Below are positions 46,522 to 53,680 of a stretch of DNA of 64,000 bases, piece after piece. Within the stretch, counting starts at the first letter, position 1. Each line of letters opens with the position of its first letter. Where the stretch lies: NCBI GenBank assembly GCA_024235855.1, contig JACKLN010000006.1, forward strand, positions 186,001 to 250,000. Direction: 5' to 3'. The position numbers were made by a program, and so were the translations under genes. Source of the DNA: Burkholderiaceae bacterium (GTDB taxonomy: Bacteria; Pseudomonadota; Gammaproteobacteria; Burkholderiales; Burkholderiaceae_C). The notes below the pieces were generated by a model. It worked only from the letters and a program-made list of their open reading frames with translations, ran no database searches and had not been told where the DNA came from.

Positions 46522-47100
46522 TCAGTCCATCGGCGGCTGCGGGTTCAGCGCGGCCAGGATCACGATGTCGCACCAGCGGCCCTGCGGGTCGCGCTCGTGC
46601 CGGCGCAGCAGCCCTTCGCGCTGCAACCCCACCTGTTCGGCGAAGCGCAGCGCCCGCGTGTTGCGGGCGTCGCTCATGGCCTCGATGCGCTGGAAGTCCA
46701 GCACCCAGCAGGACTGCAGCACCGCCAGCACGGCCTCGCGCATCAGGCCCTGGCCGCTGCGCGCGGCGTGGCCCACGTAGCCGATCTCGCCACGGCAGGC
46801 ATCGCGGTCGATGGTGTGCACGTCGATGCGGCCGACCCAGCCGCCATCGTCGCGGGCGAACACGTGCCAGGCGAGGTCGCTGCCCTCGTCGAAGCAGCGC
46901 GCATCGTCGGCACAGAAGCGCGCAGCCCAGCCATCGCGCTGCGGATGCCAGTCCACGTACAGCAGCGCCGGCATCGACGCCAGCACGCCCGCGGCAAAGG
47001 CGTCCGCGTGGGCCGCGCAGGGCACCTCCAGCACGGTGCGCGCCGTCTCGATGCGGCGCGGGGCGGCGCTCAGGTCCAGCGGACCGGGTCGGGACGGCAC
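46522..47100 (-). CDS. GNAT acetyltransferase (RimJ/RimL type)
   Basis: 192 aa. RimJ/RimL-like N-acetyltransferase fold with VGRIDVHTIDRDACRGEIGY, the acetyl-CoA-binding RSGQGLMREAVLAVL and ARNTRALRFAEQVGLQREGL. The substrate (protein N-terminus or small molecule) is unknown. It lies 6 bases downstream of the antiporter gene and may be in an operon with it and apaG. Confidence 0.88.
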   Translation of the reverse strand: MPSRPGPLDLSAAPRRIETARTVLEVPCAAHADAFAAGVLASMPALLYVDWHPQRDGWAARFCADDARCFDEGSDLAWHVFARDDGGWVGRIDVHTIDRDACRGEIGYVGHAARSGQGLMREAVLAVLQSCWVLDFQRIEAMSDARNTRALRFAEQVGLQREGLLRRHERDPQGRWCDIVILAALNPQPPMD

Positions 47101-47106
47101 GGCCGG

Positions 47107-48345
47107 TCAGTGCGGCGGCGCCGCACGGGCGTCGACGCGGCGCACGATCTCGTCGTCCTCGGGCGCCGTCTTGCGGCCGGCATCGGCGCGGAAGCCGAAG
47201 GCCATGATCACGCAGCTCAGCAGCACGACCAGGATCAGCGCGCCGGGCGGGAAGGCCTCCGGCACCATGCCGGCGGGCAGGCTGTAGAACAGCAGCACCG
47301 TGATCAGGCCCCGCGGCGCCGCCCACAGCAGCGGCCGCACGCCGCGGCCCAGGCTCAGCAGCTTCATCACCGGCCAGCGCAGCAGGAAGATCGCCGCGAC
47401 GATGACACCGGCGACCAGCCACGTGCGGCCATCGGCCAGCGTGCTCATGTCGGTGCTGTAGCCCAGCAGCAGGAAGAAGAAGGTGCGCACGAAGAACGTG
47501 GCCTCGGCGGTCAGGTGCTTGAGCTTGTCCAGTTCCGACCGGTAGTCCGGGCTGTGCAGGCGTTCGAAGACCTTGAAGCGCAGGAAAAGGTGCGGGTTGT
47601 TGAGCATCAGCCCCAGGATCAGCACGATCAGCAGCGGCGACAGGTGCAGCGCCTTGGCGCCGGCGTAGACGAGGATCAGCGCGAAGATCAGCGGCAGGAA
47701 CTTGACGTGGCCTTCCAGGTGGCCGACCAGCCAGAACACGGCCAGGCCGATCAGTGCGCCCATCACCAGCACGGCCAGCCCGCCGGCGAAGAAGTTGATG
47801 GTGGCGCCGCGGCCACCCGTGGCCACCGCCAGCAGCACCGCGTTGAACAGCATCACGCCGATGATGTCGGACCACGAGCTCTCGTAGATGACGTACTCGC
47901 GGTCCTCGTCGACGAGCACCTCGGAACTCGGGATCGCCACCGCGCTGCTGATGACGCCGAAGGGCACGGCCATCAGCGTGGCCAGCGGCCAGTCCAGCTT
48001 CAGGCCGTAGTGGAAGGCGGCGGCCAGCACGGCGGTGGTCAGCAGCACGCCCATGGTTGCCGCGCCGAAGGTGGCGAGCAGGAACTTGCGGCGACCGGGC
48101 TTGAGGTTCAGGTCCAGACCGCCCTCGAGCACGATCAGGATCAGGCCGATGGTGCCCAGCACCGGCAGCAGGCCCGGGGGCAGCAGCACCGTGGCGTCGC
48201 GCGCATCGGACACCTCCCGCAGCACGAGGCCGGCCACGAGCAGGAACACCACCGACGGGAAACGCAGCACGCGGCCCAGGTGGGAGAACCAGTACGACAC
48301 CAGCACGGCCACGCTCAGGCCGATCATCAGGGTTTCGGTCCCCAT
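47107..48345 (-). CDS. Cation:proton antiporter
   Basis: 412-aa inner-membrane protein of the Na+/H+ exchanger fold with about twelve spans: FPSVVFLLVAGLVLREVSDA, ILIVLEGGLDLNLKPGRRKF and YESSWSDIIGVMLFNAVLLA (ion-binding region), then RGLITVLLFYSLP. It lacks the long C-terminal TrkA domains of KefB-type transporters. It probably exchanges Na+ or K+ for protons. It follows apaG by 12 bases. Confidence 0.9.
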   Translation of the reverse strand: MGTETLMIGLSVAVLVSYWFSHLGRVLRFPSVVFLLVAGLVLREVSDARDATVLLPPGLLPVLGTIGLILIVLEGGLDLNLKPGRRKFLLATFGAATMGVLLTTAVLAAAFHYGLKLDWPLATLMAVPFGVISSAVAIPSSEVLVDEDREYVIYESSWSDIIGVMLFNAVLLAVATGGRGATINFFAGGLAVLVMGALIGLAVFWLVGHLEGHVKFLPLIFALILVYAGAKALHLSPLLIVLILGLMLNNPHLFLRFKVFERLHSPDYRSELDKLKHLTAEATFFVRTFFFLLLGYSTDMSTLADGRTWLVAGVIVAAIFLLRWPVMKLLSLGRGVRPLLWAAPRGLITVLLFYSLPAGMVPEAFPPGALILVVLLSCVIMAFGFRADAGRKTAPEDDEIVRRVDARAAPPH

Positions 48346-48357
48346 GCCGGCGCGGTC

Positions 48358-48732
48358 TCAGTGCAGCGCTTCGGCGCGCGAGAGCACGAACTCGGGCACT
48401 GGCGTCTCGAAGGCCTGCGCGTGTTCGGTCATGCAGAAGAAGGTGCCGCGCATCGTGCCGCGCGGCGTGGCGATGCGCGTCCAGCTCGTGTACTCGAAGT
48501 GCTCGCCCGGCGCCAGCACCGGCTGGTGGCCCACGACCGCGAGGCCACGCACGTCTTCGCGATGCCCGGCGGCGTCGGTGACGACCCAGTGGCGCGCCAC
48601 CAGCTGTGCCGTCACGTCACCGGTGTTGCGGATGGTGATGGTGTAGGCGAAGGCGAAGGGGCCGTCCGGCAGGCTGCTCTGCTCGGGCAGGTACTGCACG
48701 CGGACGTCACAGCTGAATTCAGGTCGGCTCAT
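48358..48732 (-). CDS. apaG: ApaG protein
   Basis: A 124-aa protein with the fibronectin-like ApaG fold: VRVQYLPEQSSLPDGPFAFA, ITIRNTGDVTAQLVARHWVV and the family motif GTMRGTFFCM. In enterobacteria it is linked to Mg2+/Co2+ tolerance; the biochemical role is unsettled. The ATG at 48732 gives the usual length; an upstream ATG at 48760 would overlap the divergent rpe start. Confidence 0.93.
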   Translation of the reverse strand: MSRPEFSCDVRVQYLPEQSSLPDGPFAFAYTITIRNTGDVTAQLVARHWVVTDAAGHREDVRGLAVVGHQPVLAPGEHFEYTSWTRIATPRGTMRGTFFCMTEHAQAFETPVPEFVLSRAEALH

Positions 48733-48737
48733 CGGCG

Positions 48738-48753
48738 CGGATTCTAGAATCCG
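48738..48753. promoter_or_regulatory. 16-bp perfect palindrome with mirrored -10 boxes
   Basis: CGGATTCTAGAATCCG fills most of the 25-base gap between divergent apaG and rpe. Each strand reads TAGAAT, a good -10 hexamer; the plus-strand one (48745-48750) ends 7 bases before the rpe ATG. It could be an operator, a symmetrical bidirectional promoter, or both. Confidence 0.5.
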
Positions 48754-48757
48754 GGCC

Positions 48758-49420
48758 ATGACGACGTACCGCATCGCCCCTTCCCTCCTGTCGGCCGATT
48801 TCGCGCGCCTGGGTGAGGAGGTGCGTGACGTGGTGGAGGCCGGCGCCGACTGGATCCACTTCGACGTGATGGACAACCATTACGTCCCCAACCTCACCTT
48901 CGGGCCGATGGTCTGCCAGGCGCTGCGCAAGCACACCTCGGCACCCATCGACGTGCACCTGATGGTGCAGCCGGTGGACGCGCTGGCCCAGGCCTTCTGC
49001 CGGGCGGGGGCCGACATCGTCACCTTCCACCCCGAGGCCTCGGCGCACGTGGACCGCACGCTGCAGCTGATCAAGAGCGAAGGCAAGCAGTGCGGCCTGG
49101 TGTTCAACCCGGCCACGCCGCTGAGCATGCTGGAGTGGACGCTCGACAAGATCGACGTCGTGCTGCTGATGAGCGTGAACCCGGGCTTCGGCGGCCAGAG
49201 CTTCATCGAGCACACGCTGCGCAAGTGCGAGCAGGCCCGCAAGCTGATCGCGCAGAGCGGCCGCGACATCCGCCTGGAGGTGGACGGCGGCATCAAGGTC
49301 GACAACGTCCGCCGCGTGGCCGACGCCGGGGCGGACACCTTCGTTGCCGGCAGCGCCATCTTCGGCCAGCCGAGCTACAAGGACGTCATTGCCGCGATGC
49401 GCGCCGCGCTCGCGAGGTGA
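48758..49420 (+). CDS. rpe: Ribulose-phosphate 3-epimerase
   Basis: Interconverts ribulose-5-P and xylulose-5-P in the pentose phosphate/Calvin pathways; 220-aa TIM barrel. Motifs are IAPSLLSADFARLGEEV, WIHFDVMDNHYVPNLTFGP (catalytic Asp), VLLMSVNPGFGGQSFIE and LEVDGGIKVDN (second Asp). It has no Shine-Dalgarno; the start lies 7 bases after a TAGAAT hexamer. Often next to gph and trpE in Burkholderiales, but here far from both. Confidence 0.97.
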   Translation: MTTYRIAPSLLSADFARLGEEVRDVVEAGADWIHFDVMDNHYVPNLTFGPMVCQALRKHTSAPIDVHLMVQPVDALAQAFCRAGADIVTFHPEASAHVDRTLQLIKSEGKQCGLVFNPATPLSMLEWTLDKIDVVLLMSVNPGFGGQSFIEHTLRKCEQARKLIAQSGRDIRLEVDGGIKVDNVRRVADAGADTFVAGSAIFGQPSYKDVIAAMRAALAR

Positions 49421-49603
49421 TCCTGCTGACGTCGATTGGTTCCGTCGCCACCCTTGCGTTGCCGCAACGACAGCCGTTGCCGGCCTTGACATCGCGCACT
49501 TTGCACGCGCGCGCTCACGCGCAAATTGCCTCCTGAGGGGAATACGCACAAGGGTATCCATCCGGATGCCCGGCGTCTTGCCCGTCGATGTCAGGAGGAT
49601 GCA
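49421..49603 (+). promoter_or_regulatory. Gap before the Gly-rich secreted protein gene
   Basis: 183 bases with no ORF. It contains CGTTG-CCG-CAACG (49457-49469), a consensus TTGACA (49486-49491) without a matching -10 at 16-18 bases, and a strong AGGAGG ribosome binding site (49593-49598) 5 bases before the ATG at 49604. Regulation is likely but the promoter type is unclear. Confidence 0.35.
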
Positions 49604-50266
49604 ATGAATCGCAAGCAATGGATGGCGGCCACGGTGGCCGTGATGATGGCCATGGCCGGCCCGGCATTGGCGCAGGGTGGCGGGGCTGGCGGCGCCGGTG
49701 GCGGCGGCGCCGGTGGTGGTGGCAGTGGTGGTGCCGGCAGCGGTGGCAGCGGCGGGGGCGCCGGTAGTGGAGGCGGTTCAGGCAGCGGCGGCGGCAGTGG
49801 CATGGGCACGGCGGCAGGCCAGCAGTCCCAGGCACAGACCCAGGCCAACACGGCCCAGCAGGTGCAGGCCCAGGTGAAGGCGCAGGAACAGGTGATGGCG
49901 CAGACCACCGCCCAGGTGCGCGCGCAGGAGCAGGCCCTGACCCAGACCCGCACCCAGTTGCAGACGATGGACCGCGCGATGACGCAGACGCGGACCCAGT
50001 TGCAGACCACCGAACAGGCCCTGACGCAGACACGCGCGCAGCTGCAGACGATGACGCAGGCCCGCGCGCAGTTGCAGACGCAGTTGCAGCAGCAGGAACG
50101 CGCCCAGCTCCAGCTGATGGACCAGCTGCGCGCCCAGGAGCGTGCGCAGTTGCAGGTCACCGAGCAGTTGCGCACGCTGGAGAAGGAACAGCTGCGCACG
50201 CAGGACCAGTTGCGCACGCTCGAGAAACTGCAGCTGCAGACGCGCGACCAGTTGCGCACGCCCTGA
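49604..50266 (+). CDS. Secreted Gly-rich, Gln/Thr/Leu coiled-coil repeat protein
   Basis: 220 aa. A Sec signal (MNRKQWMAATVAVMMAMAGP, cleavage after ALA, ~23) is followed by a Gly/Ser/Ala tract (24-67) and then by ~148 residues of Gln-, Thr-, Arg- and Leu-rich helical repeats. Three 14-residue units occur at 111-152 (ALTQTRTQLQTMDR, AMTQTRTQLQTTEQ, ALTQTRAQLQTMTQ). Heptads of the QLRTLEK type fill the C-terminus. After the signal there is no aromatic residue, Cys or His. This predicts a flexible arm plus a long periplasmic or secreted coiled coil. I recognise no family. Strong AGGAGG ribosome binding site. Confidence 0.75.
   Translation: MNRKQWMAATVAVMMAMAGPALAQGGGAGGAGGGGAGGGGSGGAGSGGSGGGAGSGGGSGSGGGSGMGTAAGQQSQAQTQANTAQQVQAQVKAQEQVMAQTTAQVRAQEQALTQTRTQLQTMDRAMTQTRTQLQTTEQALTQTRAQLQTMTQARAQLQTQLQQQERAQLQLMDQLRAQERAQLQVTEQLRTLEKEQLRTQDQLRTLEKLQLQTRDQLRTP
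49934..50059 (+). repeat. Three tandem 42-bp coding repeats
   Basis: Three consecutive 42-base units encode the 14-residue (two-heptad) repeat of the secreted coiled-coil protein. They share CAGAC(C/G)CG(C/G)-type cores encoding TQTR and the following CAGTTGCAGAC or close variants, with third-position divergence. Confidence 0.7.
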
Positions 50267-50356
50267 GCGCCTGAGCCCGCGCGCGCCACGGCGGATGCCG
50301 TGGCGCGCCCCGTGACCTGCCGCCAACCGGCGGTCCCGCAACTCAGGAGAAGACCC

Positions 50357-51979
50357 ATGACACGTCCGATCACGAGCCCCAGCCTTGCCTGCGTGGCCGG
50401 TCTGGTGGCCCTTGTTCCCCTGGCGGTCGCCGCCCAGCCGGCCCCGACGGGCTGGTCGACGGTGGCCAACACCGCAACCCCACTGCCGGGCGCCAGCGCC
50501 ACGTTCAACAGCTTCAACCAGCCGTCGGTGAACGGTGCCGGGCTGGTGGTGATGCGTGCACGTGGCAAGGGGGCCCAGGGCGGCGGCGAGCCGCCGCGCG
50601 GCATCTACGCGCGCCAGATGGGCAGCACGCCGGGGCCATTGACGGCGGTTTTCGACACCACCACCGCCGTGCCCGGCCCCAACAACGCGGGCGTCGGTGG
50701 GGCACCGGTCGCGTTCACCGAGTTCCCGGCCTTTGCGCGCATCGGCCTGCAGGACGACACCATCGCCACCCGCGGGCAGTCGAACCCCTTGTGGGTGTAC
50801 ACCCTGCCCGACGGCAGCGAGACCCGCGTCGGCACCAGCGGCGTCTACACGCTGCGCCGGGGTTCCGGCCTCAGCGTGGCCGGCCAGTTCGGCGCGGTGC
50901 CGGAGCTCGCCTACTACGGCGTGCCCGGCGCGCCACCCGGCACGCGCTTCGACCAGTTCCCGGGTGCGCCGGCTGTCGGTGGCCTGGGACGCATCGCGTT
51001 CAAGGGCAACTGGGCCGAGGATGGCGTCGGCAAGACCGGTGTCTTCGTTCGGCCGGCGAACGCGCGTCAGCCTGAGGCGCCGGCGCTGCGCATCGCCAGT
51101 TCCGACAGCCTCATCCCGGGAGAGCCCGAAGGCGGCATGCGCTTCGGCTCGACCGCACCGCCCAGCGCGGCGGGCAACCAGGTCGTCTTCCTCGGTCTGG
51201 ACAGCGAAGAGGCGCCCACGCTCGGCGGCATCTACCTGGCACCGATGCAGCACCTGCCGGCGCTGACGCCCCTGGTGCAGATCGGCCAGCCGGTGCCTGG
51301 CGAGCCGTCGCGCGAGCCGTTCACGCGGCTGGGCGAGGCGCTGTCCTTCGATGGCCGATTCCTGGCCTTCTGGGCCAGTTGGGGTGCCGAGACACGTTCG
51401 CTGTTGCTGACCTGCCCCACCGACGGCAACGCCGACCTGATCGCCTACTGCCTGGCGCAGTACCCCGACGGCTACCGGGTGGAGGTGCCGCTGAACCAGG
51501 GCTTCTTCGTGCACGACCTGCGCACCGGGCGCACGCTGCGCGCGGCGCGCACCGGCACCCAGCACGAGGACTTCCTGTACTGGACCTACTCCGGCCGCCC
51601 GCCCGGCAGCGGCGGCGGGGATGGCGATGAAGGGGGCGACGCCGAGCCGCCACGCTGGCGCTCCGCCGCCTTCGCCGCGGTGCAGGCCGGCGCCCGCGGT
51701 GCCGAGGTGGTTTTCAAGGCCCGAACCTATGGCGAGCCGGTGGTCGACGGGCTGCACTGGGCCGCCGTCGGTCTGCGCCAGACCGTCGAGACACCGTTGC
51801 TGCGCACCGGCGACGCGGCCACGTCGGTCGACCCGATGGCGCCCGCCGGCGCCAGCATCACCACGCTGGGCGTCGAGCGTGACAGCCTGCGCAACGGCTG
51901 GCTGGCGATCAACGCGAGCATGCTGGACGCGGTGACCGGCGAAGCCTGGGCCGGGGTCTACGTGGCCCGCACGCGCTGA
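50357..51979 (+). CDS. Exported beta-repeat protein (NxxGxxAF-like repeats)
   Basis: 540 aa with a signal peptide (MTRPITSPSLACVAGLVALV ... AVAAQ). The mature part repeats short beta units separated by ~80 residues: FNQPSVNGAGLVVMRARG, APAVGGLGRIAFKGNW, PPSAAGNQVVFLGLDSEE and GEALSFDGRFLAFWASWG. They resemble NxxGxxAF-type tandem repeats of exported beta-propeller-like proteins. An acidic Gly/Asp-rich insert (GSGGGDGDEGGDAEPP) lies near residue 420. The start at 50357 has AGGAGA upstream. It lies 90 bases after the Gly-rich gene and may be co-transcribed. Function unknown. Confidence 0.75.
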   Translation: MTRPITSPSLACVAGLVALVPLAVAAQPAPTGWSTVANTATPLPGASATFNSFNQPSVNGAGLVVMRARGKGAQGGGEPPRGIYARQMGSTPGPLTAVFDTTTAVPGPNNAGVGGAPVAFTEFPAFARIGLQDDTIATRGQSNPLWVYTLPDGSETRVGTSGVYTLRRGSGLSVAGQFGAVPELAYYGVPGAPPGTRFDQFPGAPAVGGLGRIAFKGNWAEDGVGKTGVFVRPANARQPEAPALRIASSDSLIPGEPEGGMRFGSTAPPSAAGNQVVFLGLDSEEAPTLGGIYLAPMQHLPALTPLVQIGQPVPGEPSREPFTRLGEALSFDGRFLAFWASWGAETRSLLLTCPTDGNADLIAYCLAQYPDGYRVEVPLNQGFFVHDLRTGRTLRAARTGTQHEDFLYWTYSGRPPGSGGGDGDEGGDAEPPRWRSAAFAAVQAGARGAEVVFKARTYGEPVVDGLHWAAVGLRQTVETPLLRTGDAATSVDPMAPAGASITTLGVERDSLRNGWLAINASMLDAVTGEAWAGVYVARTR

Positions 51980-51980
51980 C

Positions 51981-52418
51981 TCAGGTGCGGTCGATCCGGC
52001 GGGCGAGCACGACCGAGGTCGTCGTGCGCGCCACGCCGGCGATCTCGCCGATGCGGTCCAGCAGGTCGTCCAGCCGCGCCGGCGTCTCGGCACGCAGCAG
52101 CGCCACGTAGTCGAACTCCCCGCTGACGGAGCTGAGCTGGCGCAGTTCCGGCAGTGCGGCCAGTTCGCGCACCACGCTGCGCCCCTGCTTGGGGTCGGTG
52201 ACGATGCCGACGACCGCCTCCACGGCCCGCGCGTCCACGTCCAGCGCCAGCCGCACCGTGTAGCCGGTGATCGTGCCCTGGCGCTCCAGGCGCGCCAGCC
52301 GGGCCAGCACGGTGGTGCGCGCCACGCCCAGCCGCCGCGACAGCTGCGCGGTGCTTTCGCGGGCATTGGCCTGCAGCAAGGCCAGCAGTCTCCGGTCGAG
52401 ATCGTCGAGTTCGGACAT
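51981..52418 (-). CDS. Lrp/AsnC family regulator (saccharopine-dehydrogenase-linked)
   Basis: 145 aa from MSELDDLDRRLLALLQANAR. A winged helix with STAQLSRRLGVARTTVLARL is followed by a RAM domain with SSVSGEFDYVALLRAE. An upstream in-frame ATG (MVISTII) would overlap the probable promoter and was not chosen. It is divergent from the saccharopine dehydrogenase-like gene 112 bases away and convergent with the beta-repeat gene. It probably senses an amino acid. Confidence 0.9.
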   Translation of the reverse strand: MSELDDLDRRLLALLQANARESTAQLSRRLGVARTTVLARLARLERQGTITGYTVRLALDVDARAVEAVVGIVTDPKQGRSVVRELAALPELRQLSSVSGEFDYVALLRAETPARLDDLLDRIGEIAGVARTTTSVVLARRIDRT

Positions 52419-52530
52419 TTGGACGGCAATGATCGTCGAAATGACCATAACACGCAGCACTTCGACGGTTTGATTGTTTCATTCGTCTGCACCTCTGCCT
52501 AGAGTGGCGGCTCCATCGAAGGAGACCCGC

Positions 52531-53625
52531 ATGCGCATCACCCTGCTCGGCGCCGGCCACATCGGCCAGACCGTGGCCCGCTGGCTGGCCGCCACCGGCG
52601 ACTACCGCGTCACCGTCGTCGACCGCGACCCGGCGGCCCTGGCCCGGCTGGGCGAGGACGGCATCGACACCCGCGTGGCCGACACCGGCGATGCGCGTGA
52701 ACTGGCCCTCGTGCTGCGTGGCCAGGACGCCGTGCTCAACGCCCTGCCCTACCACCTGGCGGTGACCGTGGCCACGCAGGCGCGCGAGGCCGGCTGCCAC
52801 TACTTCGACCTCACCGAGGACGTGGCCGCCACGCGCGCCATCCAGCAGCTGGCCGAGGGCGGGCGCACCGTCTTCATGCCGCAGTGCGGCCTGGCGCCGG
52901 GCTTCATCGGCATCGTGGCGCACCACCTGGCGCAGGGCTTCGACGAACTCCACGACATCAAGATGCGCGTCGGCGCGCTGCCGGCCTTTCCCACCAACGC
53001 GCTGAAGTACAACCTGACGTGGTCGGTGGACGGCCTGATCAACGAGTACTGCCACCCCTGCGAGGCCATCCGCGACGGCCAGCGCATCGAGGTGCTGCCG
53101 CTGGAGGGCCTGGAGCACTTCAGCCTCGACGGCACGGAGTACGAGGCCTTCAACACCAGCGGCGGCCTGGGCACGCTGTGCGAGACGCTGGCCGGCCGCG
53201 TGCGCACGCTGGACTACAAGAGCGTGCGCTACCCGGGCCACCGCGAGCTGATGCGCGTGCTGCTGGAGGAGCTGCAGCTCAAGCACGACGTGGAGAACCT
53301 CAAGACCATCCTGCGCCGCGCGGTGCCCAGCACGATGCAGGACGTGGTGCTGGTCTTCGTCACCGTCAGCGGCCTCAAGCGCGGCACGCTGGTGCAGGAG
53401 GTCTTCGCCCGCAAGATCTTCGCCGACCGCAGCGAGGCCGCGCCGCTGTCGGCCATCCAGATCACCACCGCGGCGGGCCTGTGCACGGCGCTGGACCTGT
53501 TCCGCGAAGGCCGGCTGCCGCAGCACGGGTTCGTGCGCCAGGAGCAGGTGGCCCTGCCGGACTTCCTGGCCAACCGCTTCGGGCGCGCTTACCAGCAGAG
53601 CCGGCAGGTGGAGAGCATTTCCTGA
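52531..53625 (+). CDS. Saccharopine dehydrogenase-like oxidoreductase
   Basis: 364 aa. Rossmann NAD(P)-binding motif at the N-terminus (MRITLLGAGHIGQTVARWLA), then LNALPYHLAVTVATQAREAG, CHYFDLTEDV and CGLAPGFIGIVAHHL. Members catalyse saccharopine or lysine dehydrogenation and related imine chemistry; the L-lysine 6-dehydrogenase type is possible. The ATG at 52531 has AAGGAG upstream. The divergent Lrp gene supports an amino-acid catabolic role. Confidence 0.85.
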   Translation: MRITLLGAGHIGQTVARWLAATGDYRVTVVDRDPAALARLGEDGIDTRVADTGDARELALVLRGQDAVLNALPYHLAVTVATQAREAGCHYFDLTEDVAATRAIQQLAEGGRTVFMPQCGLAPGFIGIVAHHLAQGFDELHDIKMRVGALPAFPTNALKYNLTWSVDGLINEYCHPCEAIRDGQRIEVLPLEGLEHFSLDGTEYEAFNTSGGLGTLCETLAGRVRTLDYKSVRYPGHRELMRVLLEELQLKHDVENLKTILRRAVPSTMQDVVLVFVTVSGLKRGTLVQEVFARKIFADRSEAAPLSAIQITTAAGLCTALDLFREGRLPQHGFVRQEQVALPDFLANRFGRAYQQSRQVESIS

Positions 53626-53644
53626 CGGGATCAGGCCTGGGCAG

Positions 53645-53668
53645 GGCCGGCCCGCGCCACTGCCGGCC
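53645..53668. other. Hairpin between convergent genes
   Basis: GGCCGGC/GCCGGCC, 7 bp with a 10-base loop, in the 55-base gap between the saccharopine-dehydrogenase-like gene (plus) and the histidine kinase gene (minus). There is no T-tract, so at best a weak transcription boundary. Confidence 0.35.
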
Positions 53669-53680
53669 TCCCCGGTCCGA

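Noticed and set aside
49486..49491. Perfect -35 consensus TTGACA upstream of the Gly-rich protein gene
   Set aside because: No acceptable -10 hexamer occurs at 16-18 bases (the sequence there is GCGCGC), so I did not call a sigma70 promoter.
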